Origin: Spirochaetaceae bacterium
GTDB lineage: Bacteria; Spirochaetota; Spirochaetia; Treponematales; Breznakiellaceae
Assembly: GCA_031255315.1 (NCBI GenBank)
Contig: JAIRSS010000132.1
Span: 1-13,820, forward strand
DNA: 13,820 nucleotides
Reading direction: 5' to 3'
Within the stretch, counting starts at the first letter, position 1. Every line of letters begins with the position of its first letter. The notes under the pieces were generated by a model. That model was not told the DNA's origin. It saw only the letters and a program-made list of their open reading frames with translations, and searched no databases. The position numbers and the translations under genes are program-made. Positions 6,940-12,928 of this stretch are shown here, piece after piece.

Positions 6940-7440
6940 TTGAATTCGGCATTACGGCCTACTCAAGAATCTCCGCAAAATTTCCGTAAATTATACAGGA
7001 GGATCGCTATAAAGTACCTTGTTCCTATCTGGGTCTCCATCGTTATCTATTCGGTTCTTTCCCTGTTCTCAGGGGCCGTCGGGATTTCAGCGTATAACCA
7101 ACTGTTGCGGGAAAGGGAGAAGCAGAAACAAAATCTGGAAACCCTTCAGGAGCTTAACCAAAAGCTAAAAGGGGATACCGACGCTCTTCTGTACGATTCG
7201 GACACCATTGCGGCGTATGCCCGGGAATTGGGGTACGGCCGGTCCGAAGAACGGTTCGTCCGTATTGTGGGGCTTCCGAACCGGCGGAAGCAGAGCCGCG
7301 ATCCGGGCCAGATTATCAGCGCCGCAGAACCTGAATCTATGGACGAATCGGATATACGGTTCATCTCTTTTGCCTGCGGAATGAGTCTCTTCGGCTGTAT
7401 TCTGGCGGTTGATTTGTTACGCACCCGTCGGCCCGATTGA
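6940..7440 (+). CDS. FtsB/DivIC-like septum formation initiator family protein
   Basis: Membrane protein with the FtsB/DivIC layout: a short cytoplasmic start, a membrane segment (about 28-50, YLVPIWVSIVIYSVLSLFSG), then a periplasmic coiled coil (about 54-82, QLLREREKQKQNLETLQELN) and the family-typical YDSDTIAAYARELGYG (about 185 bases later in the gene, residues 65-100 region). In the family this protein links FtsL and FtsQ in the division complex. Unusually, there is a second hydrophobic stretch near the C-terminus (about 143-160). The start is ambiguous. TTG at 6940 gives 166 residues but lacks a ribosome-binding site, while AGGAGG at 6997-7002 lies inside the frame 6 bases ahead of an ATA codon (Ile24, 7009), close to where the conserved part begins. 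It is convergent with the next gene, with a 29-base gap. Confidence 0.75.
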   Translation: MNSALRPTQESPQNFRKLYRRIAIKYLVPIWVSIVIYSVLSLFSGAVGISAYNQLLREREKQKQNLETLQELNQKLKGDTDALLYDSDTIAAYARELGYGRSEERFVRIVGLPNRRKQSRDPGQIISAAEPESMDESDIRFISFACGMSLFGCILAVDLLRTRRPD

Positions 7441-7469
7441 GTCCATCCCGTTAGTATGGCGGCGAAACC

Positions 7470-8381
7470 TTAGTAACGGCTTGTCCGAACCCAGTTGGCT
7501 TCCACGAGCGTACCGTGGGTTATTTCCAGCATCCGCGCTAAATTGTAATGTATGACGCTTACTGTCTTGAGTCCTCTCAAAATTGTTCCCTTCTCGTAGA
7601 GGAAGAGTTCCCACCGCATGGGTTTCGCTTCCTCAGCGAGCCGTCTTGCCACGAGATACGGGAGCGTCCCGGCGGAGTCGTCCTGGAACTGGTAATACTG
7701 TTCCGTATTCGGAGAATCCTGTACCACCTTCAGGGTATTGTTTTCGATAGAATAGCGCAGGTTCATTTGGGCGCCTGAAGAAAAAACAGCAAGACCCTGG
7801 CCGGCCCGCCGGAGACGGACAATCACTATTCCCGGCTCCCCCCTCCAGCTGCCCAGGATGCGTTCTTCAGTGAGGGCTTCGGGTTTATCAGAATATTCAC
7901 CCGGGCGGGCGGTTTCTTTCGTTTCGTCCACCGGCAATTTGGAAACAGCGGATGGGGCTTTTTCGCCGGACGGAGCTTTTTCGGCAAAAGCCGTTTCCAC
8001 CGCAGAACGGGCGTCCAGCGCCAGCTCCGCCGTGGTTTTATATGCCGATGAGAAGGAAGCCCTTTCCCCCGAACTGATCCAGTCTATATCCAGGGTCAAA
8101 CTGAGGCCGTCTTCGTTCTGGATAATGCGTCCCGAAAAAGTATAGTCAGGAACCCGGCTGTCCAGGACGGGTTTTCCGTTTGAGCCCTCCGGAAGGAGAA
8201 GGGTTTCCCCCAGATTATTTATATATGAGTATATCAAGGTTTCGATGATGTGGGACTCATCGGCGCTTAACCCTTCAATTACCAGGGGGGAAATTAAAAT
8301 AAACGGTTTTTCATTATCAGCCGTTAACCCTGAAGCGAGAAAAAAAATTAAGGTTCCTGCCAAGAAAAATCTTTTTTTCAT
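7470..8381 (-). CDS. Exported protein of unknown function
   Basis: 303 residues. A clear Sec signal peptide (MKKRF, hydrophobic core, likely cleavage after GLTA near residue 21) and no Cys at the cleavage site make it a periplasmic or outer-surface protein rather than a lipoprotein. Residues about 26-130 form an alternating alpha/beta region (PFILISPLVIEGLS, YTFSGRIIQNEDGLSLTLDI), reminiscent of small periplasmic domains with an N-terminal beta strand. A Pro/Ala/Lys/Glu-rich linker spans about 133-165. The C-terminal domain (about 170-303, starting ILGSWRGEPGIVIVRL) has many short strands and could be a small beta barrel. I do not recognise the family. ATG at 8381 has a strong AGAGGAG 6 bases upstream. 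It lies 103 bases after smpB and may be co-transcribed with it. Confidence 0.8.
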   Translation of the reverse strand: MKKRFFLAGTLIFFLASGLTADNEKPFILISPLVIEGLSADESHIIETLIYSYINNLGETLLLPEGSNGKPVLDSRVPDYTFSGRIIQNEDGLSLTLDIDWISSGERASFSSAYKTTAELALDARSAVETAFAEKAPSGEKAPSAVSKLPVDETKETARPGEYSDKPEALTEERILGSWRGEPGIVIVRLRRAGQGLAVFSSGAQMNLRYSIENNTLKVVQDSPNTEQYYQFQDDSAGTLPYLVARRLAEEAKPMRWELFLYEKGTILRGLKTVSVIHYNLARMLEITHGTLVEANWVRTSRY

Positions 8382-8411
8382 TTTATTCTCCTCTTACTTC
8401 TCATCAGGCTG

Positions 8412-8425
8412 GAGGCTGTCCAAAA
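8412..8425 (+). repeat. GAGGCTG-TCCAAAA dispersed repeat, copy 2
   Basis: GAGGCTGTCCAAAA in the 103-base gap between smpB and the exported-protein gene. It matches the core of the copies at 977 and 10680, with one T missing. Confidence 0.45.
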
Positions 8426-8484
8426 ATTTCAGGTTTAGGGAAAGCCCCGGTGTTCTCCTGTATCGTTTCCCGCCGCGTCCGGCG

Positions 8485-8952
8485 TTAGTGCAGCCTTTCG
8501 CGGAATTCCCGGGACAGTTCCCGTTTTATATCCCGCTCCCGAATATCCGCCCGCTTATCGTAGGCTTTTTTCCCTTTACAGAGGCCGAGTTCTACTTTTA
8601 CCCGCCCGTTTTTAAAGTAAAACGAAAGGGGTATAAGCGTATAACCTTTTTCTTCCACTTTCCGGGCAATCCGCTTAATCTCGTCCCGGTGGAGGAGAAG
8701 TTTCTTTTTCCGATCCGGATCATGGTTGAAGATCGAAGAAAAAGGATTTTCCGCGATTCTGAGGGATCTGAGCCACACTTCTCCCTCAATTACTTCGGCC
8801 CAGGCGTCAGGGAAGGAGATTTTGCCATCCCGAAAGGACTTTACCTCGGTCCCTAAGAGCTCAATACCGCACTCATACTTATCGTCCACCGCATAATCAA
8901 ACCGGGCTTTCCGGTTTACGGCGATGAGTTTGATTCCCCCGGCTTCACTCAT
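8485..8952 (-). CDS. smpB: SsrA-binding protein SmpB
   Basis: 155-residue SmpB, of normal family length. It binds tmRNA and brings it to stalled ribosomes for trans-translation. Hallmarks in order: an N-terminal NRKARFDYAV strand, GIELLGTEVKSFRDGKISF (the tmRNA-binding barrel), DAWAEVIEGEVWL, DRKKKLLLHRDEI, then GYTLIPLSFYFKNGRVKVEL and GKKAYDKR, ending in the basic helical tail (RERDIKRELSREFRERLH) that enters the decoding centre. The start is ATG at 8952, which sits inside the end of the upstream gene (ATGAGTGA, 8-base overlap) and has GGCGG just upstream. An in-frame ATG at 8976 would add eight residues not typical of the family. No tmRNA gene is visible in the window. Confidence 0.97.
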   Translation of the reverse strand: MSEAGGIKLIAVNRKARFDYAVDDKYECGIELLGTEVKSFRDGKISFPDAWAEVIEGEVWLRSLRIAENPFSSIFNHDPDRKKKLLLHRDEIKRIARKVEEKGYTLIPLSFYFKNGRVKVELGLCKGKKAYDKRADIRERDIKRELSREFRERLH

Positions 8953-10489
8953 TGCCGCCGCCTTTCTTGAGAGCAAGAACGGGCCTGAAGGACACGAAGG
9001 GGGAGCAGAACCAGGGCGGCAGGGACGCCCGCGTCGTTATGTCCACGCCCCCCCCCTGGTTTATCCAGGAACCGCCTCTGAGGGACCGTTCCGGGGACCC
9101 GACGAGGGCCGCCGCTTCTTCCGGAACGGGAAGAAAGTCCAGGGGCGCGTAGAGATCTTTGCACCATTCCCACAGGCTGGTGAAACTTGTCCGGCTTGCC
9201 GGAACACTCCGGGCTTCGCCCGCGGCGGCGTACTCCCATTCCGCCTCTGTGGGAAGCCGAACTTCATAAGAAGAGAAACCTGGGGGCAGCAGGGCGGTAA
9301 GCCATTGACAGTAGGCTTCCGCAGCGTACCACGAAACCGAGGATATTCCCGCGTCAGACGGACCGCCGGGAAAGGGAACCAGGTAATCCTCGGTAACCAG
9401 GTTTTGTTCCCTCAAGGCGGCGGCGTGCTGCAGGTCCCACTGGGGATTAGCCGTCAGAAACGCGGCCCACCCTGAAGGGGATACCGGCGAGTCGGCTATG
9501 TAGAAGTCCTCAACGGAAATCTTCCGGGGAAGGAGGTCCCCGGTAACGAAAGCGCCTCCGGGTATTTCCCTAAACGAAAGCCCCCCCGCCTCAACACGAT
9601 TGGAGGACGAAGACGGGATTGGCGGCGCGGGAGAAGGGGCGGCGGCGAGGGAGCCGGCGTACCACGCCGACTCCTTGAGTACGGCCGCTCCTTCTGGGGG
9701 GAGATATTCCATAAGGCTGACGGCCGCCTCCGGCGTTTCGTCAAGCCGGGCGATCAGGCTCCGGGCGGAGGCCAGGGCGGACAAAGGGGACGGGGAAAGA
9801 CCCCCGCCGTCAATAAGGAACTTCGCCCGCAGGAAGTCCCGCAGGCCGGCCCGGGTAACGGCGAATCTGAGGGCCGCGTCAAGAACATCGTTCATATCTT
9901 CCCGGACCAGGGGATCAAGCCCGGCGGGCCCCGCCTGGTAGGCCCCTTCGGAAAGGCTCAACGGTATCTGGTAGGCCGCGGTTGGTTCCCCCGCCAGGGA
10001 CCAGTTCGTAAATTCCACCGCTCCAAGGACCAAGGGTTCCAACGGATCGGAGGCTTGCAGGGTTCCCGTTACTACCTGCCGCCGGGGCGCGAGAGCCGAC
10101 CCGAAGACCCGTCCAAGAATTTCATATTCCACCGTTACGGGGCTGAATCCAGGAAGAACAAATTCAAAAACCCGTGCCCCCTTGGAGATAAAAACTTCGC
10201 AGGGGGCGGTTCCCCGGTAAACCCCGTCCACTCTGACCGCGGCCCCCGCCGGTTCGGACCGGAGGACGGCGAGGCTTCCGGGGTTGGAAAGGCCGGGGTA
10301 GATCAGCGTAAAAAAGAAAACCCCCAGGATGACGAGGGAATATAACCCCGCAAGGTACACCCCGGGCCTGACGCCGAAGACAGGGGGCAGCTTGACTCGG
10401 TCTTCCGCCGGCATGGTTTGCGCCGATCCGCCGCCTGCGGGTTTTCTCCCCATCCGGGAAGATGTTTTTTTCGTCTTTTTAGCAGCCAT
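8945..10489 (-). CDS. Membrane-anchored PEGA and FGE/SUMF1-fold protein
   Basis: 514 residues. A basic N-terminal tail (1-33, Lys/Arg-rich) and one membrane segment (about 43-64) place the rest outside the cytoplasm. Residues about 70-115 form a PEGA-like domain (AVLRSEPAGAAVRVDGVYRG, then GFSPV). A helical and Pro/Ser-rich middle follows. Residues about 302-507 are a formylglycine-generating-enzyme (SUMF1) fold: FREIPGGAFVTGD, SVEDFYIADSPVS, SVSWYAAEAYCQWL, RLPTEAEWEYAAA (411-423), LWEWCKDLY (439-447), LRGGSW (470-475) and FRPV (501-504). The two active-site Cys expected just after GGS/W are absent, so it is probably a binding or structural member rather than an oxidase. The start has GAGGG 9 bases upstream, and the end overlaps smpB by 8 bases. 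The partner is unknown. Confidence 0.87.
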   Translation of the reverse strand: MAAKKTKKTSSRMGRKPAGGGSAQTMPAEDRVKLPPVFGVRPGVYLAGLYSLVILGVFFFTLIYPGLSNPGSLAVLRSEPAGAAVRVDGVYRGTAPCEVFISKGARVFEFVLPGFSPVTVEYEILGRVFGSALAPRRQVVTGTLQASDPLEPLVLGAVEFTNWSLAGEPTAAYQIPLSLSEGAYQAGPAGLDPLVREDMNDVLDAALRFAVTRAGLRDFLRAKFLIDGGGLSPSPLSALASARSLIARLDETPEAAVSLMEYLPPEGAAVLKESAWYAGSLAAAPSPAPPIPSSSSNRVEAGGLSFREIPGGAFVTGDLLPRKISVEDFYIADSPVSPSGWAAFLTANPQWDLQHAAALREQNLVTEDYLVPFPGGPSDAGISSVSWYAAEAYCQWLTALLPPGFSSYEVRLPTEAEWEYAAAGEARSVPASRTSFTSLWEWCKDLYAPLDFLPVPEEAAALVGSPERSLRGGSWINQGGGVDITTRASLPPWFCSPFVSFRPVLALKKGGGNE

Positions 10490-10679
10490 AGTCTATCGCC
10501 CTCGCTGTATGCTCAAGTATTAGTATCGATCCCTAGCAGCCTGGTGCGCTTCGCGCTTAAAATCCCCAAAAAACTCCATCAGACCGAAGGTCCGCAGCAC
10601 CCCAGTTAATCGAATTTTTTGCGTTGCTGATGATGCAAAAATCCACCTGTACAACAGGCCGCTCGGCAGATGAATAGTT

Positions 10680-10754
10680 GAGGCCGTTCCAAAACTAATT
10701 GGCTGCGCCCTAACCTGCCCGGCATAGCCGGGAGCACGGTTTTGGAACAGGCTC
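10680..10754. repeat. 75-base element with 16-base terminal inverted repeats
   Basis: GAGGCCGTTCCAAAAC (10680-10695) is repeated inverted as GTTTTGGAACAGGCTC (10739-10754), matching at 14 of 16 positions. Inside is a perfect CCCGGC/GCCGGG hairpin (10718-10732) with a 3-base loop. The ends belong to the GAGGCTG-TCCAAAA family. GTT flanks both sides, which could be a 3-base target duplication or chance. It could be a small mobile (MITE-like) element or a terminator-like palindrome; no transposase is present. Confidence 0.6.
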
Positions 10755-10805
10755 GTTACTAAATTTTTTATATGCCTGGCGAGCCGGCGCCATTGAGCCA
10801 TAAGT

Positions 10806-10835
10806 AGTATAGGATTCCCGCCCGTCTCTTGTCAA
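10806..10835 (-). promoter_or_regulatory. Strong sigma70-like promoter for the PEGA/FGE-smpB group
   Basis: On the minus strand, a perfect TTGACA (10835-10830) and TATACT (10811-10806, 5/6 match) are 18 bases apart. Transcription should begin near 10799, giving a leader of about 310 bases before ATG at 10489. The plus strand of the same -35 region reads TTGTCA (10829-10834), followed after 18 bases by TATGGT (10853-10858), a weaker candidate for the signal peptidase genes. Confidence 0.55.
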
Positions 10836-10848
10836 TGATCAGCGCTTT

Positions 10849-11847
10849 ATGATATGGTTTAACCCATACATGGCAGCAAAAAACGATTTTTTTGACCGGA
10901 TTGAGTTTCTGACGGAGGCGTATCTTACCCGGCGTCGGAGGGCCGGGCGGATCAAAAAGGAAAAAGCCCAAGCAAAGAATCCCATCCTGGATTGGATAGA
11001 GGCTTTTATATGGGCCGCCGGAATGGTGCTTCTTATCAATCAGTACCTCTTTCAGGCGTACGCGATTCCTTCGGGTTCTATGATCGACACCCTTCTCATA
11101 AAAGATCGTATTTTTGTGAATAAAATTATCTTTGGGCCGGAACTTTTGCCCGGCGTGGGGAAAATTCCGAGCCCTGTACAGCCCAAGCGGAATGACGTGA
11201 TAATTTTTGAGAATCCTTCATACGTTTCCCGGGGGCCCGCCTTTGATATAGCCCAGCGAATTATCTATATGCTTACCGTATCCCTTGTGGACATAGACCG
11301 GGACGAAAACGGGGAGCCTAAGGCCCATTTTCTTATTAAACGGGCGGCGGGCATGGGCGGGGACCGGTTTGTTTCCGAGCGGGGAGAGATGAAAATACGC
11401 TTTGCCGGGGAAAACCGGTGGGTAGATGAGCGGGATTACAACGCCGCCCTGGGCATAGGGCATAATCTGAGCCGGTTGATGCCTGAATTCGATTATCCCC
11501 CTCTGGAAGCAGCGGGGAAAGCGATGGCGTATATGGATTTAGGGCTCAATCCCCCGGCAAATCTGGCTTCCCAGGTTCATTCCTTTCAATACCCTGACTC
11601 TTTTGCCTACGGCCGCGCCCGGCTTGAAACCCTCCGGGGGGCGTATCCCCAGGACGGCCGCTACCGGGCGGCCCTGGCCCGGCAAACCATGGGCTGGTAT
11701 GTGCCGGAAGGTTATATGCTTCCCTTGGGAGACAACCGGGATAATTCCCGGGACGGACGGTATTTCGGCCCGGTAAAATTGAGCAAGGTCTTAGGCAAAG
11801 CGTTTATTATCTATTGGCCTTTGGCCCGAACGCGGGGGATACGGTAA
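10849..11847 (+). CDS. lepB: Type I signal peptidase (first of tandem pair)
   Basis: 332-residue type I (leader) signal peptidase that cuts signal peptides from exported proteins at the outer face of the inner membrane. A basic N-terminus (28-40) precedes one membrane segment (about 48-66). Then come box B with the nucleophile, IPSGSM (73-78, Ser77), box C/D with the general base, FLIKR (161-165, Lys164), and box E, LGDNRDNSRDGRYFGPV (293-309). Two positions are unusual: SGSMIDTL replaces the usual SGSMxPTL, and KRAAGMGGD replaces KRxxGxPGD. About 110 residues lie between the Lys box and box E (about 175-290), much longer than in minimal family members. ATG at 10849 or 10870 could be the start; neither has a clear ribosome-binding site, and the weak plus-strand promoter would favour 10870. 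The second peptidase gene begins 6 bases after the stop. Confidence 0.9.
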   Translation: MIWFNPYMAAKNDFFDRIEFLTEAYLTRRRRAGRIKKEKAQAKNPILDWIEAFIWAAGMVLLINQYLFQAYAIPSGSMIDTLLIKDRIFVNKIIFGPELLPGVGKIPSPVQPKRNDVIIFENPSYVSRGPAFDIAQRIIYMLTVSLVDIDRDENGEPKAHFLIKRAAGMGGDRFVSERGEMKIRFAGENRWVDERDYNAALGIGHNLSRLMPEFDYPPLEAAGKAMAYMDLGLNPPANLASQVHSFQYPDSFAYGRARLETLRGAYPQDGRYRAALARQTMGWYVPEGYMLPLGDNRDNSRDGRYFGPVKLSKVLGKAFIIYWPLARTRGIR

Positions 11848-11853
11848 ATCATT

Positions 11854-12573
11854 ATGGCTCATAAATGGCTTAAATATTCTTATGCCGCTCAGAAAGACCA
11901 GCATCACCGCATCCGCGGGTGGATGATCCTTGTTGTTGGTTTTTTGCTGTTTTATACGCTTCTTTCGACTTTTTTCTTTTCCACCGGGGTTCTGGAGAAT
12001 GAAACCATGCTGCCCGGGCTTCGCCGGGGGGACCGGTTCATTTTTTTGTCCTGTTTTATCTACCGCATCCTCCCAGGCAGCGCGGCTGCGGGCGGTCTGC
12101 GCCGGGGCAATATCGTTCTGGTGGATATTGGCGGGGGACGAAACCAGCAGGTTCTCGTATCTCTGGCGGATACACTGGTCCGGTTCTTTACCGCCCAGCG
12201 GGTAAGCATAGCCGGCCGTGAAAAGCATCATTTTATCAAGCGGATCATCGCGTTACCGGGAGACGAGGTCTCCATGACCAAATTCGTCCTGCGGGTCAGG
12301 CCCGGGGACAGTTCTTACAGCCTTACCGAATTTGAGATTATTGATAAGCCGTACAACGTAACCATCCCTCAGAATCCCGCCTTGTGGGATGAATCGCTGC
12401 CATTTTCAGGGGATATGGAACCGCTCGTCTTGGGGGAAGACGAGTATTTTGTCCTTTCCGACGACCGGAGCAATACGAATGATTCCCGCACCTGGGGCGC
12501 CATCCCCATAGACTTCATCGAAGGCAAGGCGCTGTTCCGCTACTGGCCGGCAACCCGGCTCGGCCTGCCGTGA
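11854..12573 (+). CDS. Type I signal peptidase homologue with Thr at the catalytic Ser site
   Basis: 239 residues, type I signal peptidase fold. One membrane segment (about 23-43) is followed by the box B equivalent ENETMLPGLRRGDRF (48-62), GNIVLVD (85-91), the Lys box FIKRIIALPGDEV (127-139, Lys129), and the box E equivalent LSDDRSNTNDSRTWGAI (201-217). The residue aligned with the catalytic Ser (Ser in SGSM) is Thr51; the general base Lys129 and the rest of its motif are intact. Box E begins SDDRSN rather than GDNRDNS. It may be an active Thr-nucleophile peptidase, a specialised one, or an inactive relative; sequence alone does not decide. It starts 6 bases after the first peptidase stop codon and is probably co-transcribed with it. 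No strong ribosome-binding site is visible in the gap. Confidence 0.85.
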   Translation: MAHKWLKYSYAAQKDQHHRIRGWMILVVGFLLFYTLLSTFFFSTGVLENETMLPGLRRGDRFIFLSCFIYRILPGSAAAGGLRRGNIVLVDIGGGRNQQVLVSLADTLVRFFTAQRVSIAGREKHHFIKRIIALPGDEVSMTKFVLRVRPGDSSYSLTEFEIIDKPYNVTIPQNPALWDESLPFSGDMEPLVLGEDEYFVLSDDRSNTNDSRTWGAIPIDFIEGKALFRYWPATRLGLP

Positions 12574-12704
12574 GGCCGGCGCTCCCTTCTTCCCTTCCCC
12601 GTGTCCTTCATGAAACTCCAGCCTCCGCGGTTTCTTTTCTAGCAGTGTTTCCACTTGTACAATACTAACAGGTATAATGCGGAAAAGGCATTCGCCAGTG
12701 AGCG

Positions 12705-12749
12705 CGAAGCAATCCAGAGAAGGGAGTCTTGTCTGGATTGCTTGCCGCC
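12705..12749. repeat. GCAATCCAG palindromic repeat, copy 2
   Basis: CGAAGCAATCCAG at the left and CTGGATTGC...GCCGCC at the right match copy 1 (1072-1117) in both arms and both edges. The loop differs (AGAAGGGAGTCTTGT here). The 9-base stem is perfect (12709-12717 with 12733-12741). Confidence 0.75.
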
Positions 12750-12791
12750 CGGCGGCGAAGCGTAAACAGTCCTGGTATACGACATTTTTTT
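12744..12791 (+). terminator. Possible terminator after the signal peptidase pair
   Basis: GCCGCC (12744-12749) and GGCGGC (12751-12756) form a short tight hairpin; CGTAAACAG (12761-12769) and ACATTTTTTT (12782-12791) follow. The T run is far from the stem, so it is a weak terminator at best. The same modules (GCCGCC, CGTAAACAG, CATTTTTTT) occur in the same order at 846-892. Confidence 0.3.
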
Positions 12792-12928
12792 GCCCAAATT
12801 TACCGCCGCAAGCACCATCCATGGCGCTTAAAATTATCGACTTTTTACATGAAATTTTGACAAAAATTTTGGAAACCACTTGCCGAAATATTATTAGTCC
12901 GGTATAACATTATTAGGAGATTTCAGAA

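Larger units (their letters stand above)
10490..10848. other. 359-base divergent spacer: structured leader and promoters
   Basis: Divergent gap between the PEGA/FGE-fold gene and the first signal peptidase gene. It holds a strong minus-strand promoter (10806-10835), a weaker plus-strand one sharing its -35 region, a 75-base inverted-repeat element (10680-10754), a TTTTTGC/GCAAAAA inverted repeat (10616-10641), and small hairpins at GACCGAAGGTC (about 10582-10592) and CCTGTACAACAGG (about 10646-10658). A 93-codon minus-strand frame (10520-10801) spans most of it but has no ribosome-binding site and is made of these repeats, so I do not call a gene. Confidence 0.65.
12574..12928. other. 355-base spacer with repeat hairpins, no gene
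   Basis: Spacer between the signal peptidases and the ZinT-like gene. It holds a perfect TATAAT at 12673-12678 with a poor -35 (TCCACT) 17 bases upstream, a TTGTACAA palindrome (12655-12662), copy 2 of the GCAATCCAG repeat (12705-12749), a GCCGCC/GGCGGC hairpin (12744-12756) with a T7 run 28 bases later (12785-12791), and an AT-rich 3' half with an AAATTTT/AAAATTT inverted repeat (about 12852-12869). No gene is supported. Confidence 0.65.

Noticed and set aside
7448..7479. Bidirectional terminator between the convergent FtsB-like and exported-protein genes (CCGTTA with TAACGG).
   Set aside because: The stem is short with a mismatch, lies partly inside the coding end of one gene, and has no T run on either side.
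10520..10801. 93-codon minus-strand open frame ahead of the PEGA/FGE-fold gene.
   Set aside because: It is built from inverted repeats, lacks a ribosome-binding site, runs over the predicted transcript start, and does not look like a folded protein.
12857..12894. TTGACA (12857-12862) and TATTAT (12889-12894) as a promoter for the ZinT-like gene.
   Set aside because: The 26-base spacing is too long for a sigma70 promoter, and no -10 box lies at 16-18 bases.
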